From the NCBI RefSeq assembly GCF_030680935.1, contig NZ_JAUXUP010000014.1:1-56095 (forward strand): DNA of 56,095 nt, read 5' to 3'. Under the pieces are notes generated by a model that searched no databases, had not been told where the DNA came from, and was given only the letters and a program-made list of their open reading frames with translations. The DNA is from Polaromonas sp. GTDB taxonomy: Bacteria; Pseudomonadota; Gammaproteobacteria; Burkholderiales; Burkholderiaceae_C. Below, piece after piece: positions 16,134-24,641 of this stretch; positions within the stretch are counted from its first letter, which is position 1; every line of letters begins with the position of its first letter. The position numbers and the translations under genes were made by a program.

Positions 16134-18572
16134 ATGTCTCCAGAAGTCCCCAGCTCCCCTCTCTTGCAAAACCTCAACCCGGAGCAACTCGCAGCAGTCA
16201 CCTTGCCGGCCACCCATGCACTGATTCTGGCGGGCGCGGGGTCCGGCAAGACACGGGTGCTGACGACCCGGATCGCCTGGCTGCTGCAAAACGGCTACGT
16301 CTCGCCGGGCGGCATTCTGGCGGTGACCTTCACCAACAAGGCTGCCAAAGAAATGTTGACACGCCTGACCAGCATGCTGCCGGTCAATGCGCGCGGCATG
16401 TGGATAGGCACTTTCCACGGCCTGTGCAACCGGTTTTTGCGCGCGCATTACAAGCTCGCCAATTTGCCCTCCACCTTCCAGATCCTGGACACACAGGACC
16501 AGCTCTCGGCCATCAAACGCCTGTGCAAGCAGTTCAACATCGACGACGAGCGTTTCCCACCCAAGCAGCTGATGTGGTTCATCGCCGGCTGCAAGGAAGA
16601 TGGCCAGCGCGCGAAAGACGTGGTGGTCTGCGATGAAGAGACGCGCAAGAAGGCCGAGATTTATGCGCTCTACGAAGAGCAGTGCCAGCGCGAGGGCGTG
16701 GTTGATTTTGGTGAACTGATGCTGCGCAGCTACGAACTGCTGCGTGACAACCTTCCGGTGCGTGAGCATTACCAGCGGCGTTTCCGGCACATCCTGATCG
16801 ACGAGTTCCAGGACACCAACAAGCTGCAATACGCCTGGATCAAGATGCTGGCCGGGCAGGGTGACGATGCGGCTGCCGGGCCGGGCGTCATGCCGGGCGG
16901 CTCGGTGATCGCTGTGGGCGATGATGACCAGAGCATTTACGCATTTCGTGGCGCGCGCGTCGGCAACATGGCGGACTTTGTTCGCGAGTTCGGCGTGCAG
17001 CACCAGATCAAGCTGGAGCGCAATTACCGCAGCTTCGGCAACATCCTCGACTCGGCCAACGAGCTGATCAGCCACAACAGCAAACGACTGGGCAAGAACC
17101 TGCGCACTGAGGCAGGTCCCGGCGAGCCGGTGCGGGTGTTCGAAGCCACCTCCGACTTTGCCGAGGCCCAATGGTTTGTTGACGAGGTACGGCAACTGGT
17201 GCGCGACGGCACAGTGCGCAAGGAAATTGCGCTGCTCTACCGCAGCAATGCGCAAAGCCGGGTCATGGAAACGGCGCTCTTTAACCACGGCATCCCGTAC
17301 CGGGTGTATGGCGGTCTGCGATTTTTTGAGCGGGCCGAGATCAAACATGCGCTGGCCTATCTGCGGCTGATCGACAATCCCAACGACGACACCAGCTTCA
17401 TGCGGATCGTGAATTTTCCGCCGCGCGGCATAGGCGCGCGCAGCATCGAGCAGTTGCAGGACATCGCGCGCGCCTCAGGTTGTTCATTACACGACGCGGT
17501 GAGCGCCGTGCCCGGCAAGGCCGGCGCCAACCTGGGGGCTTTTGTTGCCAAACTCGATGTGCTGCGGGAGCAGACGCCGGGACTGAGCCTGCGCGAGATC
17601 ATCGAGCTGGTGCTGCAACACAGCGGCCTTGAAGAACATTACAAACTTGAAAAAGAAGGCCAGGACCGGCTGGAGAATCTGGGCGAGCTGGTCAATGCGG
17701 CCGAGTCTTTTGTCAGCATGGAAGGCTTTGGCCGCGATGCGGTGGCGCTGCCGGTCGATGAACTCGGCGCAGCCCTGTCGCAATCACCCGCCAGCCAGGG
17801 GCTGGACCCGTCGGCGCCGCTGGGTGATGAACCTTTGCCGGAACTGCTCGCGCCCGACCAGGAAACCGGCGAGACGCTTTCACCATTGGCAGCCTTCCTG
17901 ACGCATGCCGCGCTGGAATCTGGCGACAACCAGGCGCAGGCCGGGCAGGATGCGGTGCAACTGATGACCGTGCATTCTTCCAAGGGCCTGGAGTTTGACT
18001 GCGTGTTCATCACCGGTCTCGAGGACGGCATTTTTCCGCACGAAAATTCGCTCAGCGACGCCGGCGGCATTGAAGAAGAACGCCGGCTGATGTATGTCGC
18101 CATCACGCGTGCGCGCCAGCGCCTGTACCTGAGTCATTCGCAGACCCGCATGTTGCACGGCCAGACGCGTTACCACCCCAGAAGCCGCTTCTTCAGTGAG
18201 TTGCCCGAGGCGGCCCTGAAGTGGTTGACGCCGAAAAACCAGGGCTTTGGCCCGGCCTACGGCGGCAGTTCCAGTGCCTGGGGTGCTACGAATTCAGGAG
18301 CTGGTCGCGCAAGCGGTGATTGGGCCAAGGCCGCTTTTGCCTCAAAGAGTCTGGGCGGGGACCGGTTTCCCAACCCGGCGGTGCCGGTGCAGCGCGAGGC
18401 GCCCGCGCACGGCCTCAAAAGCGGCATGAACGTGTTTCACAACAAGTTTGGCGAGGGCCGGGTCATGATGCTTGAAGGCAGCGGCGATGACGCCAGGGCG
18501 CAGATCAACTTCACGCGGCACGGTGTGAAATGGCTGGCCCTGAGCGTTGCCAAGCTGACCCCTGTGGTCTGA
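16134..18572 (+). CDS. uvrD: ATP-dependent DNA helicase UvrD/PcrA
   Basis: An 812-aa superfamily 1A 3'-5' helicase acting in nucleotide excision and mismatch repair. Visible motifs: Q-motif LNPEQLAAV, Walker A AGAGSGKT, DEFQDTN, VGDDDQSIYAFRGA, VHSSKGLEFDCVF and the late motif EEERRLMYVAITRA. The C-terminal Tudor-like segment NKFGEGRVMMLEG supports UvrD/PcrA over Rep. The open frame continues upstream, but ATG 16134 begins the conserved protein. It converges on the binding-protein gene at 18578. Confidence 0.9.
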   Translation: MSPEVPSSPLLQNLNPEQLAAVTLPATHALILAGAGSGKTRVLTTRIAWLLQNGYVSPGGILAVTFTNKAAKEMLTRLTSMLPVNARGMWIGTFHGLCNRFLRAHYKLANLPSTFQILDTQDQLSAIKRLCKQFNIDDERFPPKQLMWFIAGCKEDGQRAKDVVVCDEETRKKAEIYALYEEQCQREGVVDFGELMLRSYELLRDNLPVREHYQRRFRHILIDEFQDTNKLQYAWIKMLAGQGDDAAAGPGVMPGGSVIAVGDDDQSIYAFRGARVGNMADFVREFGVQHQIKLERNYRSFGNILDSANELISHNSKRLGKNLRTEAGPGEPVRVFEATSDFAEAQWFVDEVRQLVRDGTVRKEIALLYRSNAQSRVMETALFNHGIPYRVYGGLRFFERAEIKHALAYLRLIDNPNDDTSFMRIVNFPPRGIGARSIEQLQDIARASGCSLHDAVSAVPGKAGANLGAFVAKLDVLREQTPGLSLREIIELVLQHSGLEEHYKLEKEGQDRLENLGELVNAAESFVSMEGFGRDAVALPVDELGAALSQSPASQGLDPSAPLGDEPLPELLAPDQETGETLSPLAAFLTHAALESGDNQAQAGQDAVQLMTVHSSKGLEFDCVFITGLEDGIFPHENSLSDAGGIEEERRLMYVAITRARQRLYLSHSQTRMLHGQTRYHPRSRFFSELPEAALKWLTPKNQGFGPAYGGSSSAWGATNSGAGRASGDWAKAAFASKSLGGDRFPNPAVPVQREAPAHGLKSGMNVFHNKFGEGRVMMLEGSGDDARAQINFTRHGVKWLALSVAKLTPVV

Positions 18573-18577
18573 CCCGG

Positions 18578-19726
18578 TCAGCGCAGCAACTTGCCGTCGC
18601 GGCCAATCACGGTGACTTCCACAAATTTCGAGCCCACGCGGTTGTCGGGCGAAAAACTCACCTTGAAACCGCCGACGTCGTAGCTGTTCATTTTTTCGAG
18701 CTGGCTGATCACCTTCGAACGTGTCGGATCGGCGCCGCTGCGGCGAATGGCCTCGACCAGAATTTTCGCCGCAATAAACGACTCCATGCTGGCATAGGAC
18801 ACCACTTTTTCCGGCTGGTACTTGGCCATCAGCGTCTGGAATTCACGCGCCACCGGCGCCAGAGTCGAGTAGGGGTAGGGCATGACCTGGGAAATACCGA
18901 TGCCGCGGGCATTGTCCTCCCCCGCGTTTTTCAGAAGCTCCTTGAAATTGACGACCGAGATACTGAACAGGCGCGCCTTGCTGCCCTGGACCCGCATCTT
19001 CTTGATGAAGGCGGCAGAGGCCCGGTTCACCGCGACCATGATGATGGCGTCCGGATTGGCAGGTGCGATGGCGGCCACCGCGGCATCGATGTCTTCAGGC
19101 TTGGTCCGGTCATAAGCCCCTTTGGCCACTGCCTGCATGCCCAGTTTTTGCAGCGCAGTTTCGGCCCCCGCGAGTCCGCTTTTTCCGAAAGGATCGTCCT
19201 GGTACATCACCGCGAATCGCCGCAGGCCGATGGATTGCAAATGCTCCACCATGCGCGCCGTCTCGTCGGTGTAGCTGGCGCGGATGTGGAAGATATGCGG
19301 GTTCATCGGCTCGCGCAGATCCTGCGCGCCGGTATAAGGCGCGAGCAGCGCTATGCCGGCATCCTCCAGCACCTTGTTCTTGTTGAGGGCCAGCACATTG
19401 CCGGTACCGACAAAGCCGAACAGCGCCAGCGGCTTGTCTTCGGCGAGCAATTGGCGCGTCAGTGCCAGGGTTTGGTCTGGTTTGTAGCTGTCGTCCTTGA
19501 GGACCACGCGAATTTTGCGACCGTAGATGCCGCCGTTGTCGTTGACATGGGCGAAGTATGCCGCGGCGCCCGCCACGTATTCGTTGCCGGTGCCGGCTAT
19601 CGTGCCTGTCAGTGGGGCGACCTGGCCAATCACCAGGTCCTCGCGTCCGGGTGCGGCCTGGCTTGGCAGTACGCTGGCGCCCAGGCTCAGGGCCAGGACG
19701 AAGGATTGAAACTTTTTCTTGAACAT
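18578..19726 (-). CDS. Branched-chain amino acid-type ABC solute-binding protein (LivJ-like)
   Basis: A 382-aa periplasmic protein: signal peptide (MFKKKFQSFVLALSLGASVLP), then VIGQVAPLTGTIAGTGNEY and VLKDDSYKPDQTL, typical of LivJ/LivK type-1 binding folds. ATG 19724-19726 has GAGGAG 7 bp upstream. No Liv permease or ATPase gene is adjacent, so it is an orphan component. It is divergent from an IclR regulator, and a perfect palindrome lies between its start and that gene, so IclR control is likely. Confidence 0.82.
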   Translation of the reverse strand: MFKKKFQSFVLALSLGASVLPSQAAPGREDLVIGQVAPLTGTIAGTGNEYVAGAAAYFAHVNDNGGIYGRKIRVVLKDDSYKPDQTLALTRQLLAEDKPLALFGFVGTGNVLALNKNKVLEDAGIALLAPYTGAQDLREPMNPHIFHIRASYTDETARMVEHLQSIGLRRFAVMYQDDPFGKSGLAGAETALQKLGMQAVAKGAYDRTKPEDIDAAVAAIAPANPDAIIMVAVNRASAAFIKKMRVQGSKARLFSISVVNFKELLKNAGEDNARGIGISQVMPYPYSTLAPVAREFQTLMAKYQPEKVVSYASMESFIAAKILVEAIRRSGADPTRSKVISQLEKMNSYDVGGFKVSFSPDNRVGSKFVEVTVIGRDGKLLR

Positions 19727-19758
19727 GAAACGCTCCTCGTTTTCCGGGTGGATTGGTC

Positions 19759-19775
19759 GTTCTGCATTGCAGAAC
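19759..19775. promoter_or_regulatory. Palindrome upstream of the binding-protein gene (putative IclR site)
   Basis: GTTCTGCA-T-TGCAGAAC, a perfect 17-bp palindrome 33 bp upstream of the LivJ-like start. A near-identical site lies at 19892-19908 before the divergent iclR-type gene. Confidence 0.65.
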
Positions 19776-19891
19776 ATTGTTTTTCTTCCCACCCCGATTG
19801 TGGGAGAGTGGGCAGAGGTTCACCTTATGGAATTCCCGTGTTTCATTGGTGGATTTGTCGCTCAAGCGACAAGCTTGAGTACAATGACATA

Positions 19892-19908
19892 ATTCCGCAA
19901 TGCAGAAC
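19892..19908. promoter_or_regulatory. Second copy of the palindrome, upstream of the IclR gene
   Basis: ATTCCGCA-A-TGCAGAAC matches the 19759-19775 site at 14 of 17 positions and ends 8 bp before the regulator ATG, as expected for autorepression. Between the sites is another short inverted repeat, CTCAAGC/GCTTGAG (19861-19879). Confidence 0.6.
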
Positions 19909-19916
19909 GTACAGTC

Positions 19917-20762
19917 ATGACCCGCACCGCTCCCGCCACTTCACCCCTTCGTGCCCATCCGAAAACCGCCAAGCCAGTGGTTGCCAAGGAAGACCGGCAC
20001 TTCGTGACGGCATTGGCGCGCGGGCTCGACGTGCTCAGCGCTTTTCGTTCGCGCGACCGCACTTTGGGTAATCAGGAGCTTGCACGGCGCTGCGGCTTGC
20101 CCAAATCAACCATTTCCCGCCTGACCTACACCTTGACCAAGCAGGGCTACCTGGAGCATGCCCACGATGGCAACGGCAATGCGGGCTACCGGCTCGGCAG
20201 CGCGGTACTGGCGCTGGGCAGCGCCATGCTCGCGCGCATGGACATGCGCCAGCTCGCGCGGCCGCTCATGCAGGAACTGGCCGACAGCTCCCAGGCCATG
20301 GTGTCTCTGGGTATACGCGACCGTTTGAGCATGATTTATGTGGAAAATTGCCGCAGTGAGTCCGCGCTGACTTTGAGTCTGGATGTGGGCTCACGCATTC
20401 CGCTGGCCACCACTGCAATGGGGCGGGCCTATCTGGCCGGCTGCAGCGACAGCGAACGCCATGTGTTGATGGAGCGTATTCGAAGCCAGGACGAAAAAGC
20501 CTGGCCTCAGACCCGGGCTGAGCTGGAGCTGTCGCTGGCGCACCACCGCCAGCACGGCTGCTGCAGCTCATTTGGCGAGTGGCAAAAGGACGTGAATGCC
20601 ATCGCTGCGGCTTTTCGACCTGCGGGCGGGCGGGCGGTGATGGTCATCAATTGCGGCGGGCCGGGATTCAAGCTGTCGCCGGAATTTCTGATGGCGCAGG
20701 TCCGACCGCAGCTGGTGGCGCTGGTCAAAAAACTGCAAAACGCTTCCGGCGACGGTTTTTAG
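19917..20762 (+). CDS. IclR-family transcriptional regulator
   Basis: A 281-aa protein: winged helix at residues about 28-95 (LGNQELARRCGLPKSTISRLTYTL) followed by the IclR effector domain (LATTAMGRAYLAG, SFGEWQKDVNAIAAAF). Residues 1-25 are a basic, proline-rich extension. It is divergent from the LivJ-like gene and shares a 190-bp region with paired palindromes. It probably controls both genes in response to an aromatic or carboxylic acid, the usual IclR ligands (inference). Confidence 0.85.
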   Translation: MTRTAPATSPLRAHPKTAKPVVAKEDRHFVTALARGLDVLSAFRSRDRTLGNQELARRCGLPKSTISRLTYTLTKQGYLEHAHDGNGNAGYRLGSAVLALGSAMLARMDMRQLARPLMQELADSSQAMVSLGIRDRLSMIYVENCRSESALTLSLDVGSRIPLATTAMGRAYLAGCSDSERHVLMERIRSQDEKAWPQTRAELELSLAHHRQHGCCSSFGEWQKDVNAIAAAFRPAGGRAVMVINCGGPGFKLSPEFLMAQVRPQLVALVKKLQNASGDGF

Positions 20763-20886
20763 AAGCACGCGCACTGATGCATCGGATCGCGACCGGCCTG
20801 CAAAGTCGTGACTTAGTGCCGCATCCAGCTGGCGTTTTGTGGCGTTAATACAATCGGCAGCAACGCCGACTTACGGAGAACCCGCG

Positions 20887-21357
20887 ATGAACTTCAAGCC
20901 TTTTTTCCTTGCCCTGGCGGCCTGCGCCTCTTTGGCCCATGCCGTTGATTCGCCAGGCGCCATTCCCAACATGCCACGCACCTCGGTCAGCGACCGGCTG
21001 GCCACCGCCCGCACAGCCATTGCGGCCAAGGACTGGAGCCGCGCGATGTCCGAGCTGACTGCAGCCGCGCGGGAAGAGCCGCGCAACGCAGACGTACACA
21101 ACCTGCTAGGGTACAGCTACAGAAAGCGCGCCACGCCTGACATCACCAAGGCCTTCGAGCACTATTACACAGCGCTGAAAATTGATCCCCGCCACAAGGG
21201 TGCGCACGAGTACATCGGTGAGGCCTATCTGATGGAAAAGCGCCCGCTGGAGGCCGAGAAACATCTGGCAGAGCTGGAAAAAATCTGTGGCAACAAGACC
21301 TGCGAAGAATACGCCGACCTGAGCAAGTCAATCGCTGACTTCAAGGCAAAGAACTGA
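20887..21357 (+). CDS. Exported TPR-repeat protein
   Basis: A 156-aa protein with a signal peptide ending near AHAVDS and about two tetratricopeptide repeats (EPRNADVHNLLGYSYRKRA, DPRHKGAHEYIGEAYLMEK). GGAGAA precedes the ATG. Two cysteines near the C-terminus (CGNKTCEEY) could form a disulfide. Stand-alone gene; role unknown, probably a periplasmic protein-binding factor. Confidence 0.75.
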   Translation: MNFKPFFLALAACASLAHAVDSPGAIPNMPRTSVSDRLATARTAIAAKDWSRAMSELTAAAREEPRNADVHNLLGYSYRKRATPDITKAFEHYYTALKIDPRHKGAHEYIGEAYLMEKRPLEAEKHLAELEKICGNKTCEEYADLSKSIADFKAKN

Positions 21358-21532
21358 GCGGTATCTTACTGGTGCTGCGAGGGTACGGCAGCACCTGCTG
21401 GCCTGCCTCGCAGAGGCTGTGAAGATCTCGCAGCGAGCGGGTCAGCTTGCTTTGAGGAGCGGAGCCCTACAACCGTACGATGCGCACTGCAGAGGCCGGA
21501 TCGGTTCGCCCGGTAGACAGATTCCCAGCCTC

Positions 21533-22252
21533 TCAATACGTCATCTTGCCGCTGCCATCCTTGTTGCCTTTTCTGCCGGCAATCTGCCAGGTGGTGCGCT
21601 GATCAATCAGGCGGGCCAGAAACTCCAGCTCTTCGTCGGTGTGGTTCAGTGCCTGAGCCGGCGTCAGGAAGACCCCGTTTTTGGCCTCTGCGTCGGCCCA
21701 GAAGGCCTGGTGGTAGTCGGCTTGCGAAACCAGCTTCTGCTTGCCCGCGTCCATATCGACTGTGCCGTAGCAGTTGCAGAAATAGTTGCGGTTGTCCCGC
21801 TCTGCAAAAATTTCGGCGTACACCCCGGTGCCGCGTATGCCGGCAGTCAGCGTGGGCATGACGATCGCGCGGTTGACCCCCTTGCCCCATACACTGGCCA
21901 CCGCCCCGGTGAGCAGTCGCAACAGGCTGACCGCGTTCAGGGTTGCGCCGCGTTCCACCGCCAGGCGCGAGTTTTGCCGCACCTGAAACGACGAGTTGCC
22001 AATCACAAACACCAGGTTGCTGCCGGGCCCGGTCTGGATGTCGTCGCCGGTCTGGATCGACTGCAGCGGATCAAGCCGCGCGCCATTGAGCAGGGCGTCG
22101 CCGGTGAGTTGCACAATGTTGCTGCGCTGTTGCGCCATCGCGGCTGGCAGCCCGCCCATGGCCAGCCAGGCAGCGGCCGCCTTGAGCGCATCGCGCCGCT
22201 GGTACCACAGGATCTCTTTTTCCGACCGGCTTGTGAGTAGGTGCGCTGTCAT
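21533..22252 (-). CDS. FecR-domain-like protein with twin-arginine-type leader
   Basis: A 239-aa protein. Residues about 19-42 have a twin arginine followed by a hydrophobic stretch (RRDALKAAAAWLAMGG). Then comes a FecR-like beta domain (ALLNGARLDPLQSIQTGDDI, SRLAVERGATLNAVSLLRLLTGAV, TAGIRGTGVYAEI). A CNC motif is followed by YGTVDMDAG. It overlaps the upstream membrane-protein gene by 4 bp. No sigma factor or TonB receptor lies nearby, so it is probably a periplasmic structural or sensing protein rather than a classical FecR. Confidence 0.7.
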   Translation of the reverse strand: MTAHLLTSRSEKEILWYQRRDALKAAAAWLAMGGLPAAMAQQRSNIVQLTGDALLNGARLDPLQSIQTGDDIQTGPGSNLVFVIGNSSFQVRQNSRLAVERGATLNAVSLLRLLTGAVASVWGKGVNRAIVMPTLTAGIRGTGVYAEIFAERDNRNYFCNCYGTVDMDAGKQKLVSQADYHQAFWADAEAKNGVFLTPAQALNHTDEELEFLARLIDQRTTWQIAGRKGNKDGSGKMTY

Positions 22253-23031
22253 GGCGTGTCTCCTGGAGTGATAACGTTGCCGTCGGTGTCGTCGGGGGGG
22301 GTGGCATCAAAACTGCCTGTGAAAGTGAAATAGATCGAGGTTGAAAACATCGCCGCCATCAACAGCGCTGCCGGCATGACCAGTGCGGCGGCGGCTTCGG
22401 GGCTCGCCAGCATGCCGGCCAGCATGCTCACCACCAGGCCGACGACGACAAGCACCACCATCCAGGCCAGACCAAACAGCGTATAGGCCCCGGCGTTTTT
22501 GAAACACACCACGGCACTGAAAAACAGGCTTTTGACCGGCGTCACACCGTGCCAGTGCACCAGTGCAGGCGCGTGCCAGAACAGCACCGACACCGGGAGG
22601 TACATCAGCATGACAACCAGCATTACACCCTGCATTTCGGGGGCGAGGGCGCTTTCCCGGCTGACCGGAACGTCAAGGAAAAGCGGCACGATGGACACAA
22701 TCAGCAGGCACGCGGCTGCATACAGAAAACCCAGCACCAGCATGGCGCGCGCGCGCTGTTGCCCGGCACGGAAGGCGCTGACAAGAATCGCCGGCATCGG
22801 AAATTTTCCTTTGGTAGCCTCCTGCGTGGCGGCCATCAGCCCCAGTGTGGCGGCGGGCACGATGGCCAGCGCCAGTACCACGCCGATGTAAGGAATCAGC
22901 GAGGCCAGTGTGGCCGCTGCCATGTACATGAAAAACAGACCGGCCAGCGCCAGCGGCTGTTTGAGGAAGGTTTGGATGCCGAGCTTGACCCATGTGATGC
23001 CGGTGCGTGCGGGGACGATGTTGAGTTTCAT
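22249..23031 (-). CDS. BPSS1780-family integral membrane protein
   Basis: A 260-aa protein with about six hydrophobic segments and the family opening 'RTGITWVKLGIQTFLKQPLALAGLFF'-like pattern. Family knowledge: conserved in Burkholderiales, function unknown. It is translationally coupled (ATGA) to the FecR-like gene, so the two probably work together at the inner membrane. Confidence 0.75.
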   Translation of the reverse strand: MKLNIVPARTGITWVKLGIQTFLKQPLALAGLFFMYMAAATLASLIPYIGVVLALAIVPAATLGLMAATQEATKGKFPMPAILVSAFRAGQQRARAMLVLGFLYAAACLLIVSIVPLFLDVPVSRESALAPEMQGVMLVVMLMYLPVSVLFWHAPALVHWHGVTPVKSLFFSAVVCFKNAGAYTLFGLAWMVVLVVVGLVVSMLAGMLASPEAAAALVMPAALLMAAMFSTSIYFTFTGSFDATPPDDTDGNVITPGDTP

Positions 23032-23194
23032 GGCGTGAGGTGCATATTGGGGGAATCAGATCAGCCTGGGTTCCATGGAGAGGAGAAAAAAGACTGACTC
23101 GGTGAACAATTTAACGCCGTGCCACGCAGTGTGCTTTAAAACGCACATGCGGGGCAACTTTCGGGCCTGGGCGGTATCGGCAACAACAATTGCA

Positions 23195-24169
23195 TCAGAC
23201 CGGCACACGGCTCGCATGGTTGACGCGCTGTCTGAGCACCTGCTCAAAATGGCCGGGATCATGCGCCTGCAACAGCGCTGCTTCGCGCGGCAGATGCTGG
23301 TCCCACAGGCGTGACAGCCAGAAACGCAGGGCTCCGGCGCGCAGCATGGCCGGCAACAGGCTGCGCTCTTGTGCAATCAGGGGCCGCACCGCCTGGTAGG
23401 CGCCCAGGAAGGCCTGGGTCCGTGCCATGTCCTGGGCACCAGTGGACAAGTCCACACACCAGTCGTTGAGGGCAACCCCGATGTCAAACAACCAGCTGTC
23501 CCAACCGGCAAAGTAAAAGTCAAAAAAACCGGTCAGGCGCAGTGAATCACCTGCCTCCTCAAACATCACGTTGTCACGAAACAGGTCGGCATGGACCGGG
23601 CCGCGCGGCAGCGCCCGATAGCTTGACGAGGCCGCCACATGGTTCTGGTAGGCCAGCTCGGACTGCATCAGGCGGGCCTGGTCCGGTTCCAGGTAAGGCA
23701 GCACCACGGGTACGGTCTCGTTCCACCAGGGCAGGGCGCGCAGATTGGCCTGCTGGCGCGGATAGTCGCTCCCGGCCAGATGCATGCGCGCCAGCATGTC
23801 GCCGACAGCGGCGCAGTGTGCGACGGTGGGCGCCAGTTCGCTGCGGCCCTGCAGGCGGTCCACCACAGCGGCAGGTTTGCCCTTGAGCATGTGCACAATA
23901 TCGCCGCCAGACCCTGGCGCCGCGTGCGGGGCGGGCACCGGAATACCGTTTTGTGCCAGGTGTTTCATCAGGTGCAGATAAAACGGCAACTGCTCGAAAG
24001 TCAGGCGTTCAAACAGCGTCAGGACGTAGCGACCCTGGTCGGTATCGACAAAATAATTGGTGTTTTCGATGCCACCCGAACAGGCTGCGATGTGCTGCAA
24101 CTGCCCCAGGCCGAGCGACTGCAAAAGCGGGGCGGCCTCGGCGAGCGAGACTTCGGTGTAAACGGCCAT
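23195..24169 (-). CDS. thrB: Homoserine kinase (ThrB, APH-fold type)
   Basis: Phosphorylates homoserine in threonine synthesis. The 324-aa protein belongs to the choline-kinase/aminoglycoside phosphotransferase-like ThrB of Pseudomonas and Burkholderia: SGGIENTNYFVDT loop, GPVHADLFRDNVMF catalytic loop and FFDFYFAGWDSWLFDI metal site. It follows the DUF2782 gene by 42 bp. Family knowledge: thrB, DUF2782 and polA are also neighbours in pseudomonads, which supports all three calls. Confidence 0.9.
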   Translation of the reverse strand: MAVYTEVSLAEAAPLLQSLGLGQLQHIAACSGGIENTNYFVDTDQGRYVLTLFERLTFEQLPFYLHLMKHLAQNGIPVPAPHAAPGSGGDIVHMLKGKPAAVVDRLQGRSELAPTVAHCAAVGDMLARMHLAGSDYPRQQANLRALPWWNETVPVVLPYLEPDQARLMQSELAYQNHVAASSSYRALPRGPVHADLFRDNVMFEEAGDSLRLTGFFDFYFAGWDSWLFDIGVALNDWCVDLSTGAQDMARTQAFLGAYQAVRPLIAQERSLLPAMLRAGALRFWLSRLWDQHLPREAALLQAHDPGHFEQVLRQRVNHASRVPV

Positions 24170-24211
24170 GCCAGAAACTAAAAACCTGAGGCGGCGGGTG
24201 CGCGACGCAGC

Positions 24212-24586
24212 TTAAAACTTGAGCACATTCCAGACGCGCTTGCCGCTGCTGCCGGCGCCCGAAGTAGACGGGGCCGTGCCGCCGCCTTTGGTGCCATCAG
24301 CGGGCAGCACTTCATAGGCCGGTACATTGGCTTTGGGTTGCACGGTGATGCTCTGGGTTTCTCCGCCCACACGCACCTCGTCGATACGCGAGCCGGCATC
24401 TTCAGTGCGGATGCGCTGGATGCTGGGTTCTGGCCGGCTGCTCACCGGGTTGTCGCGCGGCGTGATGGCGGGCGCTGGTACAGCGGCCGCTGTCGGAGCC
24501 GGGGCTGCCGTCTGGGAATAAGCCGGGGCACAGGCCAGTACTGCGGCGGCGCCAGCGAGCAGGAAGGAGCAAATAGGGTGTTGCAT
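24212..24586 (-). CDS. DUF2782 exported protein
   Basis: About 124 aa from ATG 24584-24586, with a signal peptide (SFLLAGAAAVLACAPAYSQ) and an Ala/Pro-rich linker. The conserved part reads IQRIRTEDAGSRIDEVRVGG, then ITVQPKANVPAYEVLP, as in DUF2782. It is divergent from polA with 55 bp between starts and heads the thrB pair. Function unknown. Confidence 0.75.
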   Translation of the reverse strand: MQHPICSFLLAGAAAVLACAPAYSQTAAPAPTAAAVPAPAITPRDNPVSSRPEPSIQRIRTEDAGSRIDEVRVGGETQSITVQPKANVPAYEVLPADGTKGGGTAPSTSGAGSSGKRVWNVLKF

Positions 24587-24641
24587 GGCTGCATTGTAGG
24601 GGGCTGGCCCGGCCGTGGATACACCCGCCAAAACGGAGACA

